Shown here piece after piece: positions 25,655-35,716 of a stretch of 64,000 bases of DNA. The notes under the pieces were generated by a model, which was not told where the DNA came from, searched no databases, and was given only the letters and a program-made list of their open reading frames with translations. Each line of letters opens with the position of its first letter. Positions within the stretch are counted from its first letter, which is position 1. Source of the DNA: Pyrenochaeta sp. MPI-SDFR-AT-0127 (taxonomy: Eukaryota; Ascomycota; Dothideomycetes; Pleosporales; Cucurbitariaceae); contig JAGTJM010000037.1 of NCBI GenBank assembly GCA_020747015.1, positions 62,001-126,000 on the forward strand. The letters run 5' to 3'. A program made the position numbers and the translations under genes.

Positions 25655-26106
25655 CACCTGGGCCTTGAAGAGCGCAAATGATGCCAGCGCAAATTACCGA
25701 GAGTCGTCGAGGATTCTGTGAGTTGGTGGTGTCAGAGACTATGCATCGATGGTAGAGCCATGAGAGACCGGAGCTCACGAACAATCGGGCATGCCTCCTA
25801 ATGCATTGAACTTGGCAAAGGCGAGATGCAAGAGCGACAGGGGGACTATGGAGATGGGCGAGCGTAGAGATGCACCTCAAGGGTCAAGGGGCGCTATGGC
25901 AGAGCGAGCGGCGGCAAAGAACAATTGAGCGCGTGGCAATGGCGAGCCGCAAAGTCTATGATATCTTTGAAAAGTTTCCGATGGCGCGCGCGACATCACC
26001 TGAGCTCCATGGCTTGGCAGGGCTCGTTGCTCGCCAACAGATACTACCCCTCCACGACCAAGCAGAGCAGGAAGAGCGCCCAACCCCCCCGCACCACAAC
26101 AGGCAA
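25655..26106. promoter_or_regulatory. Divergent promoter region of the PPR and SRP68 genes
   Basis: Short shared upstream region. A frame from an ATG at 25870 runs without a stop into SRP68, so up to 79 extra N-terminal residues are possible, but they look unlike the family. I take the region as mainly 5' UTR and promoter. Confidence 0.5.
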
Positions 26107-28074
26107 ATGGATATCACAAAGTTTGTCGTCGAGTTCCGCGAGTCGGCTTTCCTCCTCGGCGACTACAGCACCTACCGTGCTCAATTGTCCCGTCGGCTGC
26201 GCATCGTACGCAAGAAGCTTGGGCGGGCCACTCCCAAAAATGCAAAATACGCTGCAAAGGCCCCAGTGACGGCGGAAGAGATTAGGAGCAACATTGAGTA
26301 TGCGATCCATCCAGTCCTTTGGCATTCACGCCTGTTGACACCGTCAGGGCCCTTCACCTCCTTGTCCTCACTTCTGAGCGGGCATGGGCGCATGCCATGG
26401 CCATGAAGGCCTCCCATTCCGAAGACAATGCGGATAAGAACATCACAGGCTCCACCCGCCAGCACATCGTATCGCGGTTGCACAAGGCCGTCCAGAACGC
26501 CAAACAGATTGTAGACCTTGTCTCAGATACAGCCGCTAGCGGAGCAACAGAGATCGACGTGCTGGAAGCGCGAGCCTATGTGTATGCGTTGGCTGGCGCA
26601 GAGGAGTTTGAAAAACAGGCCGAGGGTATCAAGGGTAGCAATGCCACGCCTCAGCGCTGGACATCTTGCCTGATTAATTTCGCTGCTGCGAGAGTCATAT
26701 ACAGCTCGTTGCTCAAGGCCACCAAGAAAGATCTCTTCAAAGAAGTCCTCGCCGGCACCACCGACCCGAGTATACGATATGCGGCCTATCAGAGTCGCAT
26801 TCCTCGCACTGTGGGCGTGCCTGCCGTCGCGAAGAAATTCTTCCCAAAAGATAATGACCAACTCGTTCAGGCTGTGCAGAAGCTGGATTCGGCAGCGTTG
26901 GAGGAGGAAGAAGCAGCTTCATCCCGTGAGTTATGTGACACTTCTACCAATTGCTTCTAATACGCCTGCAGACTCCCAAATTACCTGGCGGGGTCGCACG
27001 GCGAACGTTGTGGATGCTGCCATTGGCCAAGCATTAGCATCTGTTGACGCTGCCTCTATTACTCTGGATCAATCGACTGGTTCCTCCACATCCTCCAAAG
27101 ACCGTGCCAACGCCTACGATGGCATTCTCATTGCGAGCCAGGATGCTGTTGATGCAACACGACGGGCAATCGAGGAACTGGAGAAAGAAGGCATTGATGA
27201 AGGAGACGCACGCATGCAAGACCTTCGTGTAACAAACCTGGCGGTCAACTACGATCTGATAGCCTGGCGAATCGGCCGTAACAGGGTTCTCATTGGGGCA
27301 GACGATGGCCTCACATTCCCACCAAATCCTCCACAGAAACCGCGGCGGCCGCGCAAAGATGGAAAAGAGTGGGCTGAAAGAGAGGAGCCCACGGGTCGAA
27401 AGCTGGCAAGATTGCGAGAGCGCATTGCATTGTATGATGCGATCTTGCAGAGCATCGACTCTGTGAAGGATTTAAGAGGCGCGGTTCGCGACACTAGCTT
27501 CATCTCTGAATTGGACGGACAGCGCGCATACTTTCAGGCCTTGAAGTGTTTGAACCTGTCTCATTCATATGCATTCTTATCAACGCCAAAGCAAGCATTA
27601 GCCCTCTGCAACAGAGCGCTCTCTCTCTCAACGCAGGCTGCATCTGCTCCACGCTCAGCAGCATCCTCGTCAACAGCACCAAAGCTTGAGGTTTCGGAGG
27701 CGCAAACACAGATTCTCAGGAAGAATCTGGAGAACCTCAACTCTCATTACCGAGGCGTTGTTGCGTTGTCACAACTCTCCGCAAGTTCAGAGACAGCCTC
27801 GAAGGCTGGACTAACAAATACAGCGCCTGTTGTCGAGATACTAAACGAATACCCAGCATCTGGTTCCGTGGACTTGAAGAATCTGGTGACGTGGCCACCA
27901 AAGCTGAAGCCTGTACCAGTCAAGCCACTGTTTTTGGACGTGGCATGGAATTACGTCGAGTACCCGGGGCGTACAGCTCAAGTCCAGGAGCCTGAGCAAG
28001 AAAAGGCAGAAGTCGAGGAGAAGAAGCCGGAAAGGCCACAAGCAAAGAAGGGCTGGTTTTCCTTTGGTAGATAG
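26107..28074 (+). CDS. Signal recognition particle subunit SRP68
   Basis: Protein subunit of cytosolic SRP that binds 7S RNA with SRP72 and targets secretory ribosomes to the ER. Three exons, introns 26298-26347 and 26926-26971, give about 623 aa. The N-terminal RNA-binding domain is typical: MDITKFVVEFRESAFLLGDY, YRAQLSRRLRIVRKKLGR, then after the first intron LHLLVLTSERAWAHAMAMK. The middle part is helical. The C-terminal third (YPASGSVDLKNLVTWPPKL) is the SRP72-contact region of the family. I chose the ATG at 26107 because MDITKFVV opens the conserved domain; ATGs at 25939 and 25870 in the same frame cannot be excluded. Pro/Glu/Lys-rich tail ends in GWFSFGR. Confidence 0.92.
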
Positions 28075-28716
28075 AACGGGGACAGCGTGTAGTTCGCCAG
28101 ATCACTGCCATGAATCTAGTCCCAGCCAATGTGTGTGCGCGCAGATAACACGCCCATACTCTGGGGTATCCAAACGTTGACGCTTCTGTGGAGGCCAATT
28201 GCATCTTTGAAACAGCTTGCCCCCATATGTGGTTCACGCTACGGCCGGCTCTTCCAGATTGTCTCTATTCTCGCGTCAGGCACAGATTGCACAGCGCGTA
28301 CCCATGATTGGGCGCGCAGCGCTAGCGTGCACATGCCACCAGCCGTTGTGGGGCTAGCGCCATTCGAGCCTCAGGGGCACTGGGATAAGCGCCGTGAACC
28401 ACAGTGGACACGCCTCAGGTACGGGCGTTGTTTGGTTTCAAAGCCAGCTGTTCGTCATGGGCCCTGCATGAGAGACTATGGCGTCAAGGGAAGCCGTTGG
28501 AGAGGCTGAGTCTGTGTTTTGGTGCTCTTTGCATGTTTGTGTGTTCACGTCGATGCCACTTGGGAGGCAAAGCTCAGAGGCAGCCGATCAAGGTCAAGAT
28601 GAGGCTTGTGCTACCAGCACAAAACAGTCCGGCTCCAAAAAGAGCAGAGGAAGGAGCAGAGGGGCGCTTCTAAGGTCATGCAGGTCGTTAAATTAGTTCT
28701 AATTAACATGGGTGGA
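28075..28716. other. Intergenic: 3' flank of SRP68 and upstream of the GATA factor
   Basis: No gene is supported. An AATTAG/CTAATT inverted repeat with a 2 nt spacer lies at 28691-28704. Confidence 0.4.
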
Positions 28717-28742
28717 TATCGATAGCACCCCTAGCATCGATA
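28717..28742. promoter_or_regulatory. Inverted ATCGATA/GATA motif pair upstream of the GATA factor gene
   Basis: TATCGAT (28717-28723) and ATCGATA (28736-28742) face each other across 12 bases. The left arm overlaps CGATAG, which matches the fungal HGATAR consensus. The octamer ATCGATAG at 28718 recurs twice in the same gene's second intron (29751 and 29797). Autoregulation by the encoded factor is inference. Confidence 0.35.
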
Positions 28743-28942
28743 CGGGTGGACTGTGGGCTATGGCCCCTTATCCGCAGACGCGCAGAGAATGTATCGTGTA
28801 CCTTGCTGCTCATTTCTCAGCTTGTGCTCGTTCCTCTCGACAGACACGCTCTCTTTGACCCTCTTTTGCAACTGCTGTCTTTACGTATTGTCACTCATTA
28901 CACTTCACTCACTTAATACCACCACGCTCCTTCAGCACCCTT

Positions 28943-30640
28943 TTGCTTTCGTCGCTCTTATTCTGGTGTGCAAGTCTCCAGAAGTCCGTCCGTTCCCTAT
29001 ACAATACACTTCCCAGTACAATATCAACGTCAACGAGAAGCGCAACGCGTTTCTCGACACTAATATCCACCACGGCTTCCGCACTGGCTACCTCAATTCT
29101 CCCCAGGCCGCAGGCCAGCGACTCGTTCCGTCGCCCATCGATACTTCAGGCCTTCGACCTGCCAGCCTTCAAAACGCCGTCCATAACACTCCTCGAAGAC
29201 CGGCTGCCGTCCATCGGCCACGACATATCACGCCCGTCCTCGAGCTCGACTGTTGCGTCGTACACACAGCAGCGACATGGCAGTAATGCCTCGATCCAGC
29301 TTCCTGCCCTGTCGACACTCGCTTCCGTAGCGTCGCACAGCCCCGCAGCAAACAACAGCATCACCGACAGTAATGATAATACGAGGAAAGAGACGCCAGA
29401 GAGAAAGATGCCGTCTCCCCCCAGGTACGTTGCCAATGGCTCGTGGTGGAAGGGGTGCATTGGCGCCAAAGCACGCTCTTGCGCTCCCAGCACCTGCACC
29501 CTGCCGTACCTTCCAGTCCTGGCTTATCGCTGGCTTGGCAAGGTGCCGCACCTCAACTTTTCGTTTCCTGCCTACTGACACGCCTCTCTAGCAAACCCTC
29601 TAATGGCCTCAGCATGACTTATGCAACGTCTGCACCCGCAACTGCTGGTGGACAGGCTGGCTCACCGGTATGTTTGTCTCCGTTTTTTGTTGCTGGTTTG
29701 GTTGCACAGGCGCTTCCCCGTCCCGTTCTCCGATTTTTGTCTCTTATCTAATCGATAGCATTTGACCCTCCCTCATCGCGCTCATGTTTGCTAACCATCG
29801 ATAGCCTGTCTGCCAGAACTGCACTACGAGCACCACGCCGCTCTGGCGACGCGATGAGACGGGTGCCGTTCTCTGCAACGCCTGCGGTCTCTTCTTGAAG
29901 CTGCACGGTCGGCCACGACCCATCTCGCTCAAGACCGATGTCATCAAGAGCCGCAACCGCGTCAAGACGGGCGGGCCAGGCGGCCGCAAGAGAGTATGCC
30001 ACCTATCCTTCGCCAGACTTGCAAATTTGTTCTAACGCGCCCGTAGACCAGCGATATGGGTGGCCTTCCTGCTGCTCATCCCGATGTCGACGGCCAGCTA
30101 GGTCTCGCCCAGCAGCGACGTGCATCAGGCAAGATTTCTTCTGGCCTCTCCGACCGCTCTCAGTCCCCCATCTCGCGAACCGGAACCCCCAACTTCAACC
30201 ACCCCTCCAACATCGCCCCCCAGCACATGTTCGAGCAGGCGCTGCACAGTGACTTCCATTCACCCTCGCTCCCTGGCTTTGGGCTCCGCGCACCCTCTCC
30301 CGCTACCTCCTCCATCAACGGCTCGCACCTCGAACCTCCACTACCGTACGATACGCTTGCCGCTCAGAACACGGCATTGAAAACGCGTGTGTCGGAGATG
30401 GAACTCATTAACGATCTGTTCCGGAACCGCGTTAGTGAGCTTGAGCAGAGCGAGCAAGCAGCGCGACAGACGGAGACACAGCTGAGGCAAGAACTCGAGG
30501 AGGCCAAGCAGCGAGAAGCGGACCTGAAAAGGCGACTTGATGATTTTGAGGGTGACAGCCCTCGGCACAAGAAGATGAGGATGAGCGACCTTGTTGATGA
30601 AAGCCGCGCAGGTACGCCCATCAACGCCATGGTGGAGTAA
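28943..30640 (+). CDS. GATA-type zinc finger regulator with C-terminal coiled coil (AreB/Asd4/Dal80 type)
   Basis: Transcription factor of the class that modulates nitrogen metabolism (AreB) or sexual development (Asd4). Introns 29425-29591, 29668-29804 and 29994-30046 join four coding pieces. The single finger starts PVCQNCTTSTTPLWRR and continues ETGAVLCNACGLFLKLHGR, C-x2-C-x17-18-C-x2-C, followed by the basic tail SLKTDVIKSRNRVK. The last intron cuts directly after GGRKR. Near the C-terminus a heptad-rich helix (TALKTRVSEMELINDLFRNR, then many E/L/R residues) forms the leucine-zipper-like region typical of this class. The 5' end is unresolved: the frame is open from 28859, but the first in-frame ATG is 29408. 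An upstream exon or non-AUG start is needed to include the conserved-looking LPALSTLASVA part, so the given start is only approximate. Confidence 0.85.
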
Positions 30641-31312
30641 TACCCGCTATCGTTTTGATGCGCGCTTTTCTTTCTTCCATTTACGACTGTTTCATGCACA
30701 ATGGCTCTAGGTTACACTCTCTTACCGTCTGGTCCGTGTTTGGCTACCACTTTCTCCACCCGCTGCGGCCGGGTCGAGGCCACGTTCCCTCACCTCTGAA
30801 GTCTCTAATACCGTCCTCATGAGAACTTTGCTCGACGCTTCGGCTCTCTACTTGGTCATGAAGGCCACATAATGTCTGATACCACTTCTTCCTGCCGCAT
30901 ACGCGGCAATTGTATTGTAATAATTTTCTTCTGATACCATGGCTTGGACGAGGCAGATGCAGATGTGGATGGAGGCGAGTGAGATGGATGGAAAAATTCA
31001 CGGTTTATGGAATTCAAAAAGTATTGTTGCTTGGCTAGCTGGTGCAGGATTCATTTACTGTCAATGGGATATGATGCACTCACGATACGCGGCTGCTGTC
31101 TTTTTGGTGATGCGAATGATGATCTGATGAATGAACAAGGCATACTTGGGATCCCTTAAATTGTCGTGTTTTGGTACACGACTCTTAGGGCTGTATGAAG
31201 TTCAAGATGGATGCTCAACCATACAAGACTCTTTTCGACAGAGATATCACATGGTATTCATTGTTCGTGTTTGTACTGGACCTCGGACTCGATAACTCGT
31301 GAACCCTTGGTG
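30641..31312. other. Convergent 3' flanks of the GATA factor and sulfotransferase-like genes
   Basis: No gene is supported; the two neighbours converge here, so this is probably two 3' UTRs. Confidence 0.45.
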
Positions 31313-32098
31313 CTATGTTCTCATGAACCAGATCGCCATTGCTCCCACGCCAACAGCCGCGAAGATGGCAACCCAGCTCTTTAGCCCTTTCATAATCATC
31401 TCCTTGGCCAAATCGTCAATTGCTGCGCTGTCGTTGATCCGAGGGAACGGTACATCTGGAATGTCCTTTCCCAATGCCTTACAAAGTGGCTCCCAGCCAT
31501 CTCTCACATCGAAGAAAACCAACCTGTTTTCTGGAACGACGCGCTTCAGATATTCCACATGCCCATTCCAGTGGGTGAGATCTGCGGGTTCTGGACGGCC
31601 GTATAAAGACACCCATTGCTTTCTTAAGACGTTGATATAGTCAGGAAAGTATCGCATTGTTGGCACGGGAAAGAGGATGAAGCGCAGGAACCAGAGTGTC
31701 GCGGCGTTGGCTACGGTGGCCATACTTTTGACCCACGCATCTGGGTCTCTTACCGTGCAAATGACTTTCGCATCTGGGTAAAGCTCCAGCAATTCTTCGA
31801 CTAGTCCGTTGCATGGTGAATCGGTCACTGCTGCGTAGCCGTCCAGTCGGGCTTTCAGAACTCGGCGAATGAGCGATTTGTCAGAGGGAGAGTTTGGAGG
31901 CCAGTGAGAGAGAACTTCTATCCAAGAGCGGATTTCATATTCTGGGCCGAGAGTCGCTTGTGTGCCGCCGTGGTAAGCAGGCGCATCAAGGAGGATGTTA
32001 AGGGCCTGATTGAAGGAGGATGTTCCTGTGCGAGGAAGACCTGCGCCGATCACTTCGAGCTGTATGCCAGGTCTGGGAGTAGAGGGCTGTTGACCCAT
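31313..32098 (-). CDS. Sulfotransferase-like P-loop protein (Sulfotransfer_4 type), C-terminal membrane anchor
   Basis: Single exon, 261 aa. The N-terminal GAGLPRTGTSSFNQAL is the 5'-phosphosulfate-binding loop pattern seen in this fungal family, close to the start (residues about 18-33). VICTVRDPDAWVKSM near residue 115 is the second conserved block (3'-phosphate contact, RDP). WNGHVEYLKRVVPENRL and VFFDVRDGWEPLCKALG are also family blocks. A hydrophobic segment near 240-258 (SWVAIFAAVGVGAMAIWF) ends the chain and suggests tail anchoring. Substrates of these fungal proteins are mostly unknown, and they are often misannotated as epimerases; enzymatic sulfation is not shown. The start ATG at 32098 is the only reasonable one. 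Confidence 0.82.
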   Translation of the reverse strand: MGQQPSTPRPGIQLEVIGAGLPRTGTSSFNQALNILLDAPAYHGGTQATLGPEYEIRSWIEVLSHWPPNSPSDKSLIRRVLKARLDGYAAVTDSPCNGLVEELLELYPDAKVICTVRDPDAWVKSMATVANAATLWFLRFILFPVPTMRYFPDYINVLRKQWVSLYGRPEPADLTHWNGHVEYLKRVVPENRLVFFDVRDGWEPLCKALGKDIPDVPFPRINDSAAIDDLAKEMIMKGLKSWVAIFAAVGVGAMAIWFMRT

Positions 32099-33018
32099 TG
32101 TTCTGCTTGTCTTGGAGGCTTATTTGAAGCTTTGAAGGGGCGACAGCTTGGAGTGAAGAGCTGTTCATTCAAGGCAGGCTAGGGCTGACATCGCCTGGAT
32201 TAGGCAGGCCATGTTAAAGTAAACGTCAGACCAAGCGTAAAAGATGCGTGTGAGCTAATTATCCACATATTCGTATTCTTCAAGCTTGTCTGTCAAAGTG
32301 AGAGCATTTACTTCATCATTCTGGAGCGGCAGTAGTCCGCTTGTCGTGATTAGTTCGAGTAAGGGCAAGACGGTACATCTAGCAAAGTTAAAACGTAGAA
32401 TCTCTACGTGAACCGGGCTATTATTGGTGACATATAAATCCTCCACTGGGAGTCTTGCAGAAGAATTAAGCTGGTATTGGGGTAGGGCTGAAAAGAGCTC
32501 AGGCCACGACTAGCAATTGGGACACCACTTATTTATGAAATGACAAGCGATGGGACAAGGAGTTTTGACTGGGAATTAAGAATAGCACAAAAGGGTTGGA
32601 AATTGGTGAAGAGATGATGTTTAACGATGAAGTTCGGGTGCACTGGTCCATCGATGGGGAGCATGGCTCCGGGCCGGCAGTCACAGCTCTCGTAAGCTCC
32701 GCAACGCTGGAAAGGAACGCACGACATCAATGCAATTGAAAAACGGGCATGAAGCTATCAGATAACTAAGATGAGTTCACATTGGAAGTCCTGCTGCAGC
32801 CATGACAGTCGATTAGATGGTTGGCGAGGGGATGCCGTCCTCGGGCAGAATTGGAAGCTAACCCATTCCAAAAGAGAGCTTGGGCCTCCTTGGCAGCTAA
32901 TCAACCCTTCTGCGAGTTTTTGCACTCACCTCCTCCATCCTCCTACCACCACCTCCCATCCATTGAACCCTCAATTCATCTCCAACTCATCTCCACTCCG
33001 GTCGTCGACACCATCACC
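32099..33018. other. Intergenic: promoters of the sulfotransferase-like and ATP9 genes
   Basis: No credible exon. CT-rich and CCA-rich sequence at about 32920-33018 looks like the 5' UTR of the ATP synthase gene. Confidence 0.45.
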
Positions 33019-33499
33019 ATGGTTGCCATCGCTCGCTCTTTCGGCGCCGCCCGTGTGGCCGCCCGCGGCTTCTCCAACGCTGGTATGTTGTGCGCCTGCC
33101 TCAATTGAACCAATTGAGCTCCATCCGCTCCATCACGCAGCCATTGACTCTCATCTCGCAGCCCGCCAGCCCACCCAGAACAGCCTCGTCGCTGCCCGCA
33201 GCGCCTTCCGCACCAACGCCGCCCGCAACATCATCCAGAAGCGTGGCATCGTCGCTGAGTCGACCGCTGCCGCCATGGTCGCTGCCGCCAAGATTCAGGG
33301 TGCTGGTCTCGCTACCATCGGCCTTGCCGGTGCTGGTGTCGGTATCGGAACGGTTTTCGGTGGCCTCATCCAGGGTGTTGCCCGCAACCCCTCCCTCAGG
33401 GGTCAGCTCTTCCAGTACGCCGTCTTGGGTTTCGCCTTCGCCGAAGCTACCGGCCTTTTCGCGCTCATGATGTCGTTCTTGCTCCTCTACGTTGCGTAG
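33019..33499 (+). CDS. atp9: Nuclear-encoded mitochondrial ATP synthase subunit 9 (c-ring proteolipid)
   Basis: c-ring subunit of mitochondrial F1Fo ATP synthase. Two exons (intron 33083-33161) give 133 aa. Residues 1-59 are an Arg/Ala-rich import sequence (MVAIARSFGAARVAARGFSN, later NIIQKR before a likely processing site). From residue 60 exactly 74 residues remain, the length of a c subunit: a Gly-rich first helix (LAGAGVGIGTVFGGLI), the polar loop RNP at 96-98 and a second helix with the essential carboxylate Glu116 in FAFAEATGLF. The C-terminus MMSFLLLYVA is hydrophobic, as in mitochondrially encoded subunit 9. A second in-frame acceptor at 33140 would add seven residues to the presequence. 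Confidence 0.93.
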
Positions 33500-35113
33500 A
33501 TGTGTGCAGTACTGCATCGACTCCCGGACATTGGGGTCATCGGTATGGGGTTGCTGGGTGGAAAATTTTGCAGGGGGATGGGTGTGTGCATAGGGACGAC
33601 TATTACCTCTTTTCCTACCCTAGTGGCCGGTCAGATTGTGTAAAACATGTACTTTAGACGAGCAATCTGAAGAGCAAGCTACCACTTCACTGCTCTGATT
33701 CCCTATCCCGAGGTATATGTGTAGACGCTCTATCACGAGCTGTGACGTGCACGCATGGCTAATTGTGAGCTCAATGAACTCAATTGAACCCGAGGAATCA
33801 ATCCCAACGCTTCTCAAAGCTGACGAGATGCGCTGTGATGGGCTATGCTTGTTCAATTCCTGAGATGATGAAACTTGGCCATGCCAAGCTTTTCCCTCAC
33901 TTCATCCCCTCTGGCTCAACGATGTCGGGGGCCGAACAGCGCAACACAACGCTTCAATCGGGACTGTGGCCTTCTAGTTTTGTTCGCGCCATCTCTATCC
34001 CTCTGATAATGTCACATACAAAGATCAATGGCGCCCTTCAATGCTCAGAGGGAGCTCTGCCACTCTCCTCGTGAACAACGCTAGCCTGAAGCTACAGACA
34101 GAAACCAGGATAACATCTCAGGCCGCAGCGATAGGACTATACGCAGACATACAGTCAAATGCATGTGGTGAATATCTTAGTAGGCTACTCGAAAGTATCC
34201 TTATTCTGTTTTATTGAAGCTGTCCACGAATATCGAAGATGTCGAAGGCTTCACACTGTGGAGGTAAGCTCATGACCACTAAAGGGCAACACGTCTGACT
34301 CGAAGCAGGTACACCACACCCAGAGTATTTGTGATTAGAGCGCATGATTCTGCCACCCATATCGAACCACATCTCCCAACCCTCGCCGGTCCTCTCACGA
34401 TGCGAACATTTCGAATACCCACAGCAGCACAACGACTACCATACTCGGCCATACGATCGTAAATGCTAGAGCCAATATAGGTTGAGGTCATCATACTTGT
34501 AACTGGCTTGCGAATGAGGGGAGACACGCAGGTGTCGTTAGTTTCCCATGATTGGCGTCTGCATAACCGCTCCTTTCGCAACGCTGATGCAAAGCATGTA
34601 CAACAGGAGACTCATAACCGAGCCGCCTCCTGTGATTAGCGCACTGTGGCCCTGCCCTATAGTGATGTATCGCTACTGAGAATAGCTATGGTTGCGCCTA
34701 GTATGTTTCGAGGTCTGTTTCGGGGTATGGAGAATCTGCTCCCGAAACAACACCACATAAGATTTCAAAGCAGAAGACCGGAAACAAACCTCCACACAAA
34801 TTTTCATGCTCATTGCGGGGAACTAGTACTGTATCGGTCGCTGACTTCCGAATCCCCTTACCCGGGTCGCTGCATCACCGTGAAACCACAGTAGGTTTCG
34901 AGACAAGCTTTTACGTTCAGTGTCGCAAAGCTTGGCCATCATGTCTCGTGCGGGTAGCCATTCTACTCAAAGGTATATTTAAATGATCATGAGGTCGGTT
35001 TGAATAAATTTTGTACCAGCACCATCCACTTGTAAATATTGTGCCGGTCACTTCATTTCTTGTTTATACTTTCTCTTACATTCAAGTCCATTCATAGAAT
35101 CTAATCGATTAAG
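33500..35113. other. Intergenic stretch
   Basis: Several short protein-like frames occur on the minus strand at about 34210-34660, broken by stops and shifts between frames. One ends GVVYLLRVRRVAL. I cannot join them into a gene; decayed coding sequence is possible. The 3' UTR of atp9 occupies the left end. Confidence 0.35.
34974..34983 (+). promoter_or_regulatory. TATA-like box upstream of the secreted repeat protein
   Basis: TATATTTAAA lies about 130 bases before the ATG at 35114. Its spacing is acceptable for a fungal core promoter with a 5' UTR of some 60-90 bases; no other signal supports it. Confidence 0.35.
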
Positions 35114-35645
35114 ATGCGTTACATTAATTTCATGGTGATTGCAGCCTTCTCCAGCGCTGTTTTCGCTGCTTCTGGTACAACTTCATTGTGCCATCCTCGT
35201 CAATCTATACTAACTTGGCTTCACAGTTACGCCAGAACCACAGGAAGATGTCGCCTCCATCCTGGAGGCTCTTCGCGAGAACAACCCCGAAGATGCCGAA
35301 GCCGCCGCCGCTGCCATGAAAGTCAAGCTCCGCCGTCGCGACGCAGCTCCCCAGGAAGACATCAACTCCATTCTCGCCGCGCTTGAAGCCAACAATCCCG
35401 ACGACGCTGCCGCCGCCAAACAAGCTGCATCCAGCTCCTCTACATCCATAGCCAAGCGCCAAGACGATATTGCTAGTATCCTTGTTGCGCTCGAGGCGAA
35501 TAATCCTGAGGATGCGGCCGCTGCTAAGCAAGCCGCTGCTGGTGTGTCCAAAAGACAAGATGATGTGAATGCTATCCTTGCAGCTTTGGAGGCAAACAAC
35601 CCGGACGACGCGGCAGCTGCCCGGCAGAACATCCAGCAGAAGTAG
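35114..35645 (+). CDS. Secreted four-repeat protein with dibasic Kex2-type sites
   Basis: Two exons (intron 35175-35226, CTAAC branch) give 159 aa. Residues 1-19 form a signal peptide (MRYINFMVIAAFSSAVFAA). Four repeats then start near residues 26, 63, 99 and 131, each following the pattern Q-[ED]-D-[IV]-x-[SA]-I-L-x-A-L-x-x-N-N-P-[ED]-D-A. Basic sites RRR (56-58), KR (97-98) and KR (129-130) separate the units, where a Golgi Kex2 protease would cut to release peptides of about 30-40 residues. There is no Cys or Trp, and the only Tyr is Tyr3 in the signal peptide. Each repeat is predicted helical with an acidic cap. This is the architecture of fungal Kex2-processed repeat proteins, which include pheromone and cyclic-peptide precursors, but the repeat sequence matches none that I know. 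Function unknown. Confidence 0.85.
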
Positions 35646-35699
35646 ATTGGTATGGGGAATATCTGTACGGCTTTACAGGTGATGAGCACCAGTAGTTAA

Positions 35700-35716
35700 G
35701 GGGGGGGGGGCGGGGG
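35700..35716. repeat. G-rich homopolymer run
   Basis: Eleven G, one C, then five G, 55 bases after the stop codon of the repeat protein gene. Length is prone to sequencing error. Confidence 0.7.

Noticed and set aside
25870..26106. N-terminal extension of SRP68 from ATG 25870
   Set aside because: The extra residues are unlike the family and lie in the divergent promoter; kept only as an alternative start.
31313..32098. NAD-dependent epimerase label for the P-loop protein
   Set aside because: The loop GLPRTGTSS and the RDP block fit the Sulfotransfer_4 fold; no Rossmann GxxGxxG or YxxxK is present.
34210..34660. Membrane-protein-like pieces on the minus strand
   Set aside because: The pieces lie in different frames with stops between them and no splice pattern joins them; noted only as possible decayed DNA.
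35114..35645. Repeat protein as an alpha-pheromone or dikaritin (ustiloxin-like) precursor
   Set aside because: Repeats lack the Trp-rich short pheromone pattern and a Tyr-containing core, and no UstY or tyrosinase gene is near.
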